The notes under the pieces: generated by a model
Database searches by the model: none
What the model was told of the DNA's origin: nothing
The model's input: the letters and a program-made list of their open reading frames with translations, nothing else
Made by a program: the position numbers and the translations under genes
Origin: AWTP1-13 sp963840075
GTDB taxonomy: Bacteria; Pseudomonadota; Alphaproteobacteria; Rhizobiales; Hyphomicrobiaceae
Direction: 5' to 3'
Assembly: GCA_963840075.1 (NCBI GenBank)
Contig: CAWIXS010000042.1
Location: 28,392 to 92,391 of the forward strand
Length of the DNA: 64,000 bases
In this document: piece by piece, positions 18,164-27,411 of the stretch
Numbering within the stretch: position 1 is the first letter of the stretch
Layout of the letters: the number at the start of each line of letters is the position of its first letter

Positions 18164-19597
18164 GTGGACTGTAGGGTGGCTTTGCGGCGCCTGGCTGCCG
18201 TTGTGCTTGCGGTCGGGGCGGCGGCGGTGCTTGCGGCCGTGGGGATGGCCGACACCGGACTTGGTGAGACCGAGGAGATCGGCTGGAAGACCCGGGTCTT
18301 GAAGGCGAAGACGAGCGCTCCTTCGAAAGCCACACCGGCCGCGAAGCCCCCCGCGGATCGCAAGCCGGCGGCGAAGGCTGCCGCTCCGAAGACCTCGCCG
18401 CCGAAGACCTCGCCAGCGAAGACCTCCGCCCCGAAGACCGCCGCCGTCTCCAAGGCCGACCCGCCTGCCAAGGGCGCTGCACCCTGGTACCGGCCCGTCA
18501 CCTTCGCGGAGCTGCCGGGCTGGGCGCAGGACGACCATCTCGCCGCGTTTCAGGCCTTTGTGAAGTCCTGCGAGCGCGTGGTCGCCGGCGGGCGCGAGCG
18601 TGGCCCCGGCCCCGGCAAGGGGCCGCAACGGCCACCGCGCCCCCTGATGGCTGTGTGCGGCGATGCCATCACGGCGGCGGGCGGCATTGCCGACGGGGAC
18701 AAGGCGCGCGCCTTCTTCGAGGAGCGCTTCACGCCCAATGCGGTGGTGAAGAAGGGCCAACCCGGCATGCTGACGGGCTACTACGAGCCGGTGCTGGAGG
18801 GCTCGCGCACCCGGGAAGGCCCGTATCAGGTGCCCATCTACAGGCGTCCGCCCGACCTCGTGAACGTCGTTGACGACACCCGGCGTGGCGCCCTCAAGCC
18901 GGGCGCCCTCACGCACGTGCGCAAGACCCCAACGGGCACCGAGCCCTACTTCACGCGCGCGCAGATCGAAGCCGGCGCCCTCAAGGGCAAGGGGCTCGAG
19001 CTGCTCTACTTCCCCGATGCGGTCGATGTCTTCTTCATGCAGATCCAGGGCTCCGGCCGCGTCAAGCTCACCGACGGCACCACGGTGCGCGTGCACTACG
19101 ACGGCAAGAACGGCCATCCCTACAGCTCGATCGGGCGCTATCTGACGGAGAAGGCGCTGTTCGCGGCCGACCGGATGTCGATGTCGGCCCTTGCTGCATG
19201 GCTGCGCGTGGATCCCGAGCGCGGCAAGCTGGTCATGTGGCAGAACACCTCCTATGTATTCTTCCGCGAGATCAAGGACGAGACCGGCGCGCCGCTGGGT
19301 GCCATGCGGGTGCCACTCACGCCCCAGCGCAGCCTGGCCATCGACACCGCCTACCATGCACTGGGGATGCCGATTTACATCAGCGTGCCGACCATGAAGC
19401 ATGTCCCGAGGGCGTCGCCGTTCAGCCGCCTCATGATCGGCCAGGACGTGGGCTCGGCCATCAGGGGGCCCGAGCGAGGCGACGTCTATTTCGGATCAGG
19501 GGACGCGGCCGGGAAGCTTGCCAGCACAACCAGGCACCCCGGCAAGTTCTTCGTGCTGCAGCCCAATGCGGCGCCCAAGGAGGCGGCGGCCCGGTAA
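18164..19597 (+). CDS. mltA: MltA-family lytic murein transglycosylase
   Basis: 477 aa from the GTG at 18164, with GGGGAAA upstream. It cleaves the MurNAc-GlcNAc bond of peptidoglycan to give 1,6-anhydro-muramyl products. A signal segment (LRRLAAVVLAVGAAAVLAAVGMA) is followed by a Pro/Lys/Thr linker made of near-identical PKTSP units at about residues 75-95. MltA features follow: GMLTGYYEPVLEGSR, VDVFFMQIQGSGRVKL, YDGKNGHPYSSIGRYL and the C-terminal GSGDAAGKLA. The Asp of the last motif is the usual catalytic acid. The signal lacks an evident lipobox, so it may be soluble or inner-membrane anchored. Confidence 0.93.
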   Translation: MDCRVALRRLAAVVLAVGAAAVLAAVGMADTGLGETEEIGWKTRVLKAKTSAPSKATPAAKPPADRKPAAKAAAPKTSPPKTSPAKTSAPKTAAVSKADPPAKGAAPWYRPVTFAELPGWAQDDHLAAFQAFVKSCERVVAGGRERGPGPGKGPQRPPRPLMAVCGDAITAAGGIADGDKARAFFEERFTPNAVVKKGQPGMLTGYYEPVLEGSRTREGPYQVPIYRRPPDLVNVVDDTRRGALKPGALTHVRKTPTGTEPYFTRAQIEAGALKGKGLELLYFPDAVDVFFMQIQGSGRVKLTDGTTVRVHYDGKNGHPYSSIGRYLTEKALFAADRMSMSALAAWLRVDPERGKLVMWQNTSYVFFREIKDETGAPLGAMRVPLTPQRSLAIDTAYHALGMPIYISVPTMKHVPRASPFSRLMIGQDVGSAIRGPERGDVYFGSGDAAGKLASTTRHPGKFFVLQPNAAPKEAAAR

Positions 19598-19611
19598 GGA
19601 GAAGGCGCAGC

Positions 19612-20263
19612 ATGAGCCGCGAAGGCGGCAAACCCGGCAAACCCGGCACCACCAGCCGCCATATCACGCCCGACGAAGCCGAGCTGTGGAGCCGCACGAC
19701 GCTTTCCGTCGCGAAGGTCAAGGTCAAGCCGCGGGTGGCCACCCATGCAGCGGAGCCCGCCGCAGAGGCCGGCCAGCCGGCCAAGCCGGAGCCCGCACGG
19801 GCGAAGCGGCAGGCCGCGGCGCCGCCCAGGCTCACGGCAGCGCGGCCGTCGGCGCAGTCTCCGCCCACGGCTCCGCCCGCCGCGCCGCCGGTCGCGGAGT
19901 TCGACCGCCGCTCGCTACCGCAAGGTCTCCACTGGCAAGGTCGCCATCGACGCGACCCTCGATCTGCACGGCCTGCAGCGAGATGACGCACATGCGCGGT
20001 TGCGCGCGTTTCTGCGCAATTCGCAGGCGCAGGGGCATCGCATGGTCCTGGTCATTACCGGCAAAGGCGGCGCGGCCGATGCCGGTGACCACCTTTCGCG
20101 CAGTCTCGGCGGCCCGGAGCGCGGCATTTTGCGCCGCAAGGTCCCGCAATGGCTGGAGGGGGCCGAGTTCCGCGCCGTTGTGCTCAGCTATACGGCGGCC
20201 GGCCAGCGCCACGGCGGCAGCGGGGCGCTCTACGTGCGGTTGCGCAGGGAGCGCGATACCTAG
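19612..20263 (+). pseudogene. Smr-domain protein, frameshifted
   Basis: The start ATG at 19612 follows AAGGAG and lies 15 bases after the mltA stop. The N-terminal half reads MSREGGKPGKPGTTSRHITPD with LWSRTTLSVAKVKVK, as in alphaproteobacterial Smr proteins. At about 19911-19915 (GACCGCCGCTCGCTACCGC) one base is missing. The downstream frame gives YRKVSTGKVAIDATLDLHGL, then VLVITGKGGA and SGALYVRLRRERD, a complete Smr domain. Smr domains are putative nucleases or RNA/DNA-binding modules. Restoring one base would give about 216 aa. A sequencing error should be excluded before calling this a dead gene. Confidence 0.8.
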
Positions 20264-20328
20264 GCTCGCGCAGAATTTCGCGTATAAACCGGCGTAGGTA
20301 CTCGATGACGGCGGGAACGGAGCGGGGA

Positions 20329-23235
20329 ATGACCATTGTGCATGGGTTCGAGCTGACTGGCGAGCGGGCGCTTGCCGAGGCCAACTCCAGGGCGCTGGAG
20401 TACCGGCACGTCAAGACCGGGGCCAGGCTGCTGTCGCTCGTCAACGACGACGAGAACAAGGTGTTCTGCGTCGCCTTCCGCACTCCGCCGCCCGACTCCT
20501 CGGGCCTGCCCCACATTCTCGAGCACTCGGTGCTGTGCGGATCGCGCAAGTATCCGGTGAAGGACCCGTTCATCCAGCTCGCCAAGGGCTCGCTCAACAC
20601 CTTCCTCAACGCCATGACCTACAGCGACAAGACGGTCTATCCGACGGCGAGCCAGAACCTGCAGGACTTCTACAACCTCGTCGATGTCTATCTCGATGCG
20701 GTGTTCCACCCGCGCCTCACGCCCGACGTCCTGAAGCAGGAGGGCTGGCACTTCGAGATCGACGCGCCCGACGCGCCCATCGCCTACAAGGGCGTCGTCT
20801 TCAACGAGATGAAGGGCGTGCTCTCCTCGCCCGACGCGCTGCTCTCCGATCTGTCCATGGAGTCGATGTTTCCCGACAACGAGTACAGCCGCAACTCCGG
20901 CGGCGATCCGCGCCACATCCCCGATCTCACGTTCGCGGACTTCAAGGCCTTCCACGAGCGGTACTATCATCCCTCCAATGCGCGCATCTACTTCTACGGC
21001 GACGACGAGCCGAGCGAGCGCCTGCGCCTGCTCGACGCCTACCTGAGCGAGTTCAACCGCGCCGAGATCGACGCGCCCGTCGCCCTGCAGACGCGCTTCT
21101 CGGCGCCCAGGCGGCTCGTGCGGCCCTATCCGGCCAGCGACGCGGGCGCGAAGGCGATGATGTCGGTCAACTGGATGCTGGCCGAGATCGGCGACGTGGA
21201 GCGCGAGCTCGGGCTCAGCATGCTGAACCACATCCTGAACGGCACGCCCGCCTCGCCGCTGCGCAAGGCGCTCCTGGACTCCGGCCTCGGCGAGGAGGCG
21301 AGCGGCAGCCTCGAGGACGGGCTGCGCCAGAGCCTCTTCAGTGTCGGCATGCGCGGGCACGAGGTGGCCGACGCCGAAAAGGTCGAGGCCCTGATCCTGT
21401 CCACGCTGGAGCGCCTCGCCAAGGACGGCATCGACCGGGCGGCGGTGGAGGCCTCGCTCAACACGTTCGAGTTCCACCTGCGCGAGAGGAACACGGGCCG
21501 GTTCCCGCGCGGCCTCTCGCTGATGCTGCATGCCCTCACCTACTGGCTGCACGGCCGCGATCCGCTGGCGCCGCTGGCGTTCGAGGCGCCGCTCACGCGC
21601 ATCAAGGGGCGCGTGGCGCGGGGCGAGCGCTATTTCGAGGATCTGATCGCGCAATACCTGATCGCCAACCCGCATCGCACCACGACCATCGTGACACCCG
21701 ACACGAAGCTGGCGAGCCACGAGGCCGCCGAGGAGCGCGCCCGCCTGGAGGCCGCCCGCGCGCGGATGGACCGGGCCCAGGTCGAGGCGCTGGTCGAGGA
21801 CACCCGCGCGCTCAAGCGGATGCAGGAGATGCCGGACACGCCCGCGGCGCTCGCCACCATCCCGAGCCTGACGCTCGCCGATCTGCCCCGGGAGAACCGG
21901 CGCATCCCGCGCGTCGTGACCTCGTGCGCCGACACCCGTGTCCTGTTTCACGATCAGCCCACCAACGGCATCGTCTATTGCGATGTCGGGCTCGACCTGC
22001 ACACCCTGCCGGCCGAGCTCCTCCCTTACGTCGACCTGTTCGGGCGCGCGCTGCTCGAGACCGGCGCCGGCGAGATGGACTTCGTGCAGCTGTCGCGGCG
22101 CATCGGCCGGTCTACCGGCGGCATCGTGGCGCGCACCTGGACGTCGGCGGTCGAGGGCTCGGACACGGCGGCGGCGTGGATGCTTCTGCGCACCAAGGCG
22201 ATGCCCGAGCAGACCGACGAGCTGCTCGCGATCCTCCACGAGGTGCTGACCCGGGCGCGCCTCGACAACCGCGAGCGCTTCCATCAGCTGGTGCTGGAGG
22301 AGAAGTCCCAGGTCGAATCGTCGATTCCGTTCGCGGGCAGCCGCTACGCGGGGCTGCGACTGCTGTCGGGCCTCAGCGAGGCCGGCTGGGCCGCCGAGCA
22401 GATGGGCGGCGTCAGCCACCTCGAGTTCCTGCGCCGGCTCGCCGACAGGATCGCCACCGGCTGGAACGCCATCCATGCGGACCTGGAGCGTATCCGCGAG
22501 ACGCTCGTCACGCGCAGCACGATGATCTGCAACGTGACGACCGAAGCGGCCAACTGGGAGCGCTTCCAGCCGCGGCTCGGCGAGCTCCTCGCCCGGCTGC
22601 CGAGCACGCCCGCCGGCGCTGCCCGCTGGACGGTGGCGGCCAAGGAGCGCGCGGAGGGCCTGACGATCCCCAGCAAGGTCAACTATGTGGTCAAGGGCGG
22701 CGACCTGCGCCGCCTCGGCCTCGAGCCCGGCGGCGCCCTGGCGGTGGTCCAGCAGTACCTCAACACCACCTGGCTGTGGAACAAGGTGCGCGTGCAGGGC
22801 GGCGCCTACGGCGGCTCCTGCTCGCTCGACCGCAGGGCCGGCGTGTTCGCCTTCTCCTCCTACCGCGACCCCAACCTGCTCGAGACACTGCGCGTCTACG
22901 ACGAGACCGCGGGCTTCCTGAAGGACGCCGACATCAGCGAGGAGGAGGTCACGCGCAGCATCATCGGCGTGATCGGCCAGGTCGACGACTATCTCCTGCC
23001 CGATGCCAAGGGCCTCCTCTCGCTGCGCCGCTATCTGCTGGGCGAGACGGAGCAGAGCCTGCAGCGGGTGCGCAACGAGATCCTGTCGGCCCGCGTGGAG
23101 GACTTCCGCAAGCTCGGCTCGGCGCTGGCCCGGCTGGCCGAGACAGGGCGGGTGGTGGTGATGGGCGCGCCCGAGGCGATCGCCGCCGCCAACGCCGAGC
23201 GCGCCGGCTTCCTGGAGGTCTCCAAGGTCCTGTAG
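20329..23235 (+). CDS. M16C zinc metalloprotease (presequence protease-like)
   Basis: 968 aa from the ATG at 20329, which has GGAGCGGGGA upstream; an ATG at 20305 is an alternative. The inverted zinc motif HxxEH is seen as LPHILEHSVLCGSRKYPVKD with the downstream acidic ligand region NEMKGVLSSPDALL. The four-domain layout and length match the M16C family (PITRM1/PreP, Toxoplasma toxolysin type), which degrades short peptides such as cleaved targeting peptides in a closed chamber. The C-terminal half has the VRVQGGAYGGSC segment and SFSSYRDPNL-like stretch typical of M16C. There is no signal peptide, so it acts in the cytoplasm. It lies 66 bases after the Smr gene. Confidence 0.93.
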   Translation: MTIVHGFELTGERALAEANSRALEYRHVKTGARLLSLVNDDENKVFCVAFRTPPPDSSGLPHILEHSVLCGSRKYPVKDPFIQLAKGSLNTFLNAMTYSDKTVYPTASQNLQDFYNLVDVYLDAVFHPRLTPDVLKQEGWHFEIDAPDAPIAYKGVVFNEMKGVLSSPDALLSDLSMESMFPDNEYSRNSGGDPRHIPDLTFADFKAFHERYYHPSNARIYFYGDDEPSERLRLLDAYLSEFNRAEIDAPVALQTRFSAPRRLVRPYPASDAGAKAMMSVNWMLAEIGDVERELGLSMLNHILNGTPASPLRKALLDSGLGEEASGSLEDGLRQSLFSVGMRGHEVADAEKVEALILSTLERLAKDGIDRAAVEASLNTFEFHLRERNTGRFPRGLSLMLHALTYWLHGRDPLAPLAFEAPLTRIKGRVARGERYFEDLIAQYLIANPHRTTTIVTPDTKLASHEAAEERARLEAARARMDRAQVEALVEDTRALKRMQEMPDTPAALATIPSLTLADLPRENRRIPRVVTSCADTRVLFHDQPTNGIVYCDVGLDLHTLPAELLPYVDLFGRALLETGAGEMDFVQLSRRIGRSTGGIVARTWTSAVEGSDTAAAWMLLRTKAMPEQTDELLAILHEVLTRARLDNRERFHQLVLEEKSQVESSIPFAGSRYAGLRLLSGLSEAGWAAEQMGGVSHLEFLRRLADRIATGWNAIHADLERIRETLVTRSTMICNVTTEAANWERFQPRLGELLARLPSTPAGAARWTVAAKERAEGLTIPSKVNYVVKGGDLRRLGLEPGGALAVVQQYLNTTWLWNKVRVQGGAYGGSCSLDRRAGVFAFSSYRDPNLLETLRVYDETAGFLKDADISEEEVTRSIIGVIGQVDDYLLPDAKGLLSLRRYLLGETEQSLQRVRNEILSARVEDFRKLGSALARLAETGRVVVMGAPEAIAAANAERAGFLEVSKVL

Positions 23236-23275
23236 TCAGGCGCACCCACCGCGGCCGCGCCCGGCTTCCCCTCCC

Positions 23276-23350
23276 CTCTGGCCCCGCGGGGCCAAAGCGA
23301 GCGAAGCTCGCTTGTGCGCCTTCGGCGCAGGTGCGGGGAGGGGTTAGGGG
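23276..23350. repeat. Intergenic palindromic repeat
   Basis: Between the convergent M16C and LVIVD genes lies a repeat with CCCCTCCCCTCTGGCCCCGC on one side and GCGGGGAGGGGTTAGGGG on the other, around a short hairpin AGCGAGCGAAGCTCGCTTG. The type resembles the repeat pair at 24690-24774. It may act as a bidirectional transcription stop; it has no U tract. Confidence 0.6.
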
Positions 23351-23394
23351 TGGGGGTCCTCGAGCAATCGGCTCGCGCTGTCAGCGGGCAGGGG

Positions 23395-24618
23395 TCAGAA
23401 GCTCATCTCCAAAATGTAGAGGCCGCCGGCGTGGCGGTCGACGGTGTAGACGACCTGGCGCTCGTCGACGAGCACGTCGTTGAGCTGGATGGCGCCGGTG
23501 GGGGCGCCCTTCGGGGCCGGGGGCACGAACACGCCGACCTCGCTCGGCTGATAGGGGTTGGCGATGTCGTAGGCGCGCAGGCCGCCGTTGAAGAAGGTGC
23601 CGAGGATATGGCGGTCGGAGTGCCAGGCGGTGGGCCTGGGCACGTTCTCGTGGATGTTGTGGGCGCCGAAGCGTCCGCCGCGCCGGGCGTAGTCCTCCAC
23701 GCCGTCGACCGGGCAGGTGGCGATCGGCACCGGGTTGGTCTCGTCGCGGCCGTCGATGATCCAGATGAGCTTGGGCCAGTCCTTGGCGTCGTCGACCACC
23801 GACTCGTCGGTCACGATCAGGAGATCGCGCTGGAACAGCGGCAGCACGGTGTGGGTGAAGCCGGAGAACGGCGGGGAGTTGTCCCAGCGGCACAAGGGCT
23901 TGGGGTGCGCCCGGTCGGAGATGTCGAGGATCAGCATGCCGCCGTCGATGTAGCCGAGGTAGAGGCGGTCGGGGCGCTCGGGGTAGACGTTGGTGTTGTG
24001 GGCGCGGAAGCCCATGTCGTGGCGCGGCGCGGTGTGGCGTACGGGCGGCGGCGCGCTGTCGCCCTGCCTGGTGCCGGGCAGCCACCAGCGGCTCACCTCC
24101 ACGGGGCTGGAGGGGTTCTTCACATCGAAGGCGCGGTAGAACTGGTCGTCGAGCGGGTTGGTGGGCGTGAAGTCGGGTGCGCCGGCCGCCATGTGCACGG
24201 TCTCCCCGTCGCAGAACCACAGCTGGTGCACGCCGCGCGATCCCGGTCCCGAGGCATCGACGAAGGCGATGGACTTGGGCGCCTCGGGCACGGAGATGTC
24301 GAACAGCTCGAAGCCCGCGGGCTTCTGCCCGTGCCGCTGCACCTGATAGGCCACCGCCATGATGTCGCCCACCGTCTCCAGCGAGTTGGAGCGCATGTAG
24401 GGCTGCGGCAGGTCGGTCTGCACGACGACCTTGGGCTGGCGCGGATCGGAGACGTCGACGCCGGTGAAGTTCTTGGGCGCGCTCTCGTGCGCCAGCCACA
24501 GGATGCGCCGGCCATCCCTGGCGATCTGGATCGACATGCCCTCGCCCATGCCGCCGAAGCCGCCGAGGTCGTGCTGCGCGAGGAGCGTGAAGTTGCGGAT
24601 CGTCGGTTCGTAGGCCAT
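23395..24618 (-). CDS. LVIVD-repeat beta-propeller protein
   Basis: 407 aa with no signal peptide. LVIVD-type units recur: NFTGVDVSDPRQPKVV, GFELFDISVPEAPKSI, RAFDVKNPSSPVEV, MLILDISDRAHPKP and RAYDIANPYQPSEV. These predict a six- or seven-bladed beta propeller. A His-rich turn pattern (FGAHNIHEN, TAWHSDRHILGTFFNGG) recalls selenium-binding-protein-like propellers, in which histidines bind metal. Function is unknown. It is on the same strand as the MFS gene, 140 bases away, with a palindromic repeat between, so co-transcription is doubtful. Confidence 0.8.
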   Translation of the reverse strand: MAYEPTIRNFTLLAQHDLGGFGGMGEGMSIQIARDGRRILWLAHESAPKNFTGVDVSDPRQPKVVVQTDLPQPYMRSNSLETVGDIMAVAYQVQRHGQKPAGFELFDISVPEAPKSIAFVDASGPGSRGVHQLWFCDGETVHMAAGAPDFTPTNPLDDQFYRAFDVKNPSSPVEVSRWWLPGTRQGDSAPPPVRHTAPRHDMGFRAHNTNVYPERPDRLYLGYIDGGMLILDISDRAHPKPLCRWDNSPPFSGFTHTVLPLFQRDLLIVTDESVVDDAKDWPKLIWIIDGRDETNPVPIATCPVDGVEDYARRGGRFGAHNIHENVPRPTAWHSDRHILGTFFNGGLRAYDIANPYQPSEVGVFVPPAPKGAPTGAIQLNDVLVDERQVVYTVDRHAGGLYILEMSF

Positions 24619-24689
24619 GTGGTTCCCTCTGATTTGGGCACGGGCTCCCTCTCCCCGCGCAACTCCAACCTTGCCACATACGCCATCAG

Positions 24690-24774
24690 CGCGGGGAGAG
24701 GGCCGGGGTGAGGGGCAGCAGCACGCTCCGGCGTCGGCGTCCGTGGCTGCCCCTCACCCTAACCCTCTCCCCGC
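24690..24774. repeat. Inverted repeat pair overlapping the MFS gene 3' end
   Basis: GCGGGGAGAGGGCCGGGG begins one arm at 24690; the opposite arm runs from GCTGCCCCTCACCCTAACC at 24746 to CTCTCCCCGC at 24774. A short CTCTCCCCGC-AA-GCGGGGAGAG hairpin follows at 24765-24786. The MFS reading frame ends inside this element (stop at 24759), so its last residues are repeat-encoded. Confidence 0.75.
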
Positions 24775-26066
24775 AAGCGGGGAGAGGGAATCCGCCCATG
24801 CGCGAGCCGCAGATGGGCGCGCCAGCGCCAGGCCGTGGCGAGCGTCAGGGCGATACCGGCCAGGGCATAGAGCGTGCCCGTGGTGCGGAAGCCGATGGCA
24901 TCGATGAGCGCGCCGCCCGCCAGCACGCCCAGCGGCAGACCGTAGATCGCCAGCATGCGCACGCCCATGATGCGGCCCCTGAACTTGCCGCCGGCGATGT
25001 CGAGCAGCACCACGGCCACGGTCACCATGCACAGGCTCTGCGCGAAGCCGGTGAGGACGAGCACCGCAGCCCCGCTCCAGAAGCTCGTCATTTGGGCAAA
25101 GACCAGCAGGCACGCGAACCAGGCAAGACCCGACACGATCATGGTCCGGGCCGGGGCGATCCTGTGACGGGCGCTCACCGCCAGCGAGCCCAGCAGTGCC
25201 CCGAGCCCGAAGCTCGCCACCAGCAATCCGAGCCCGTTCTCGTCGACCGCGTACACCTCCCTGGCAACGTAGGGGAGGAACTGAATGCAGAACGGGTACG
25301 CCAGGAGGTTGACCAGAAGCGCCAGCAGGATGGCGGCGAGGAGCGCCGGCGTGGACCAGACCAGCGCCAGCCCTTCCTTCAGATCGCCCCAGTGCGACGA
25401 TCGCGCGGGGTGCGATCGGGCCGGGTCCGCCCCCGCCCTGGCCGCCGGCGCCGCGGCGGGGCCTTGCGTGCCTGTCGACCAGCCCGCCGCCAGGACCAGC
25501 GACAGGGCGACCGCATAGAGGCTGGTCACGACCACGTAGGCCGCGCCGATGCCGAGACCTGCGAACAGGCTGGCACCTGTCAGCGCCCCCATGATGCGGG
25601 CGGCGTCCAAGGTCGTGCGGGAGATGCCCATGGCGGCCGTCAGCAGCCCGGCCGGTACGATGTGCGCAGCCAGCGCCCAGCGCACGCCCAGGTCGGAGGA
25701 GCGAACCAGGCCCATCAGCCCGACGATGCAGAAGACTGCAAGCGGGCTCAGCGCGCCGGCAGACGCGATTGCCATCAGCGTTGCCGCCATCACCATGTAG
25801 AAAGCGCGCATGGCGCACAGCAGGTTGCGATGGCCGATCCGGTCGGCAACGACGCCGAAGGAGGGCGACAGCAGCGTGCCGATGTACAAGAGCGCCCCGA
25901 ACAGCGACAGCAACCGCACCGAGCCGGTCTCGACCAGAATGTACCAACCCAGGATGAGCGCCTCCATCTCGAAGGCGCAGGAGGTCAGCAGGTCGGAAAA
26001 CCATTGAAGGCGGAAGCTGCGAACCCGGAGCGGTGCAAGGACCGAAGGGGGATCGTGCGCGGTCAA
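24759..26066 (-). CDS. Major facilitator superfamily transporter (DHA3/enterobactin-exporter-like)
   Basis: 435 aa with about 12 predicted membrane helices, split by a Pro/Ala/Arg loop near residue 205 (GTQGPAAAPAARAGADP). MFS signature-like segments are FGVVADRIGHRNLL between helices 2 and 3 and KFRGRIMGVRMLAIYG between helices 10 and 11. The overall pattern resembles EntS/DHA3-type exporters for siderophores or drugs. The substrate is not predictable. The final residues GRIPSPRLRGEG come from the intergenic repeat, indicating that the native stop was replaced or extended. Confidence 0.85.
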   Translation of the reverse strand: MTAHDPPSVLAPLRVRSFRLQWFSDLLTSCAFEMEALILGWYILVETGSVRLLSLFGALLYIGTLLSPSFGVVADRIGHRNLLCAMRAFYMVMAATLMAIASAGALSPLAVFCIVGLMGLVRSSDLGVRWALAAHIVPAGLLTAAMGISRTTLDAARIMGALTGASLFAGLGIGAAYVVVTSLYAVALSLVLAAGWSTGTQGPAAAPAARAGADPARSHPARSSHWGDLKEGLALVWSTPALLAAILLALLVNLLAYPFCIQFLPYVAREVYAVDENGLGLLVASFGLGALLGSLAVSARHRIAPARTMIVSGLAWFACLLVFAQMTSFWSGAAVLVLTGFAQSLCMVTVAVVLLDIAGGKFRGRIMGVRMLAIYGLPLGVLAGGALIDAIGFRTTGTLYALAGIALTLATAWRWRAHLRLAHGRIPSPRLRGEG

Positions 26067-26252
26067 GCCGCCCCACGGCAGTCTGTCATCGTCTCACCCT
26101 CCCTTTGCGCCCCCGGCGCGCTTCTTGTCTCGCAGCGACGTTAGACAAGGCGATGTCCTCGGCCAATATCGCTGCGAGCAGCGCAGGTGTGTGATTGGGC
26201 CAAGCTCCGCGCAATGGGCCAGGCATCGATCGGGAGCCCAAGGACGGCATTC

Positions 26253-27251
26253 TCACGTTGCCGTGCGGGCGCGCTCCATGAACTCGGGGCGGAGCGCCTT
26301 GCTCCAGTCGGGGATGGCGGCGATCTTCTTCTCCTTCAAGAGCACCTCGGCGTGGCGCTGCATGTAGGGCCGCAGGTCCGCGGGGAAGCCGGGGTCCACG
26401 TCCACCGTCGTCAGGGCCTTGCGGAAGGTGTCCTGCGACATGGAGTAGCCCTTGGAGGCAAAGAAGCCGTAGATGGCGTCGGCCACCGCGTTGGGGCGCT
26501 CCTTGAAGTCGCGCGCGACGTCGAGCCAGGCCCTGAGGTAGGCGACGACCGCGTCGGGCCGGTTGACGACCAGCTCCGGTGTGGCGGCCATGAACACCGG
26601 CATCCTGTCGACGCTCGAGAAATCCATGATGGCCGTAGCGATGCCGTCGGCCTCGGCGATGGCGTTGTAAGGCTCGACGTTGACCATGGCATCAACGGTC
26701 TTGGCGGCCATGGCCGCAACCATGTCGTTCACGTTCATGCGCACCTCCTGATAGTCGCCGCGCCTGAGACCCGCCGCCGGCCCGATCTGGTCGACGAAGA
26801 TGTTGCCGATGGAGGAGCCGGTCTGGTTGGCGATCTTGCGCCCCCTGAGCTGCTCGACGCGGGCAAGGTTCAGCTCCTTGCGCGCCATGACCCGCACGGT
26901 GCGGCCGACGTGCTGGATCACGGCGATGGCGACGAGGCTGCCCTTGTCGTGACCGAGGATGAACGAGGGGCCGGCGTAGGTGCCGAGGTCGACCTGGCGC
27001 GCCACCATCTGCTGCATGGTGAGGTTGCCCGAGGGCACCGCGAACTCCTCGAATCTCAGCCCGCGCTTCTCGAGCGCGCCCGAGCGCAGGAGGTAGTAGG
27101 TGGGCATGCCCCACATGTTGGTCTGGTAGCCCTGGCGCACCGGCGCCGCCTGCGCCGCCGCACGGCCGGGAAGGCCGATGGCAGCCGCCAGGGTGGCCGC
27201 GCCCGATGTCGCCAGATACTGCCTGCGGTTGATCGTTCCCCTGATGGTCAT
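26253..27251 (-). CDS. ABC transporter substrate-binding protein, NitT/TauT (SsuA/THI5) type
   Basis: 332 aa. The N-terminus TINRRQYLATSGAATLAAAIGLP carries a twin arginine followed by a hydrophobic stretch, so export may be by Tat. The mature protein shows the type 2 periplasmic-binding fold for sulfonates, nitrate or pyrimidine precursors: YYLLRSGALEKRGLRFEEF, GSSIGNIFVDQIG, then MNVNDMVAAMAAKTVDAMV and NVEPYNAIAEAD. The substrate is not determined. The ATPase gene lies 160 bases upstream on the same strand, separated by a palindromic repeat, and no permease gene is present. Confidence 0.9.
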   Translation of the reverse strand: MTIRGTINRRQYLATSGAATLAAAIGLPGRAAAQAAPVRQGYQTNMWGMPTYYLLRSGALEKRGLRFEEFAVPSGNLTMQQMVARQVDLGTYAGPSFILGHDKGSLVAIAVIQHVGRTVRVMARKELNLARVEQLRGRKIANQTGSSIGNIFVDQIGPAAGLRRGDYQEVRMNVNDMVAAMAAKTVDAMVNVEPYNAIAEADGIATAIMDFSSVDRMPVFMAATPELVVNRPDAVVAYLRAWLDVARDFKERPNAVADAIYGFFASKGYSMSQDTFRKALTTVDVDPGFPADLRPYMQRHAEVLLKEKKIAAIPDWSKALRPEFMERARTAT

Positions 27252-27380
27252 GCGGTCTCCTCCTCCGTTGAATGCTCTTTTTATCGAATTGCAATCCGGG
27301 TTGTCATGCCGGGGTTTGTCCCAGGGTTTGTCCCCGGCATCCAGCGATCAGCGAGCGCCGCAGCAAGCGGCAAGATGGAA

Positions 27381-27399
27381 CCCGGTGACAAGCACCGGG
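27381..27399. repeat. CCCGGTG hairpin repeat between ABC genes
   Basis: CCCGGTG-ACAAG-CACCGGG forms a 7-bp stem with a 5-base loop, followed by GATGACG. The same core (GTCATCCCGG...CTTGT...CCGGGATGAC) recurs at 44027-44049 and 53578-53606. A degenerate second copy lies at 27302-27345 (GTCATGCCGGGGTTTGTCC). Confidence 0.75.
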
Positions 27400-27411
27400 A
27401 TGACGCTTGTG

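Noticed and set aside
20260..22476. Very long open frame antisense to the M16C protease gene.
   Set aside because: It is a shadow of GC-rich codon structure; the sense frame has clear catalytic motifs and the antisense protein is low-complexity Arg/Gln/Val-rich.
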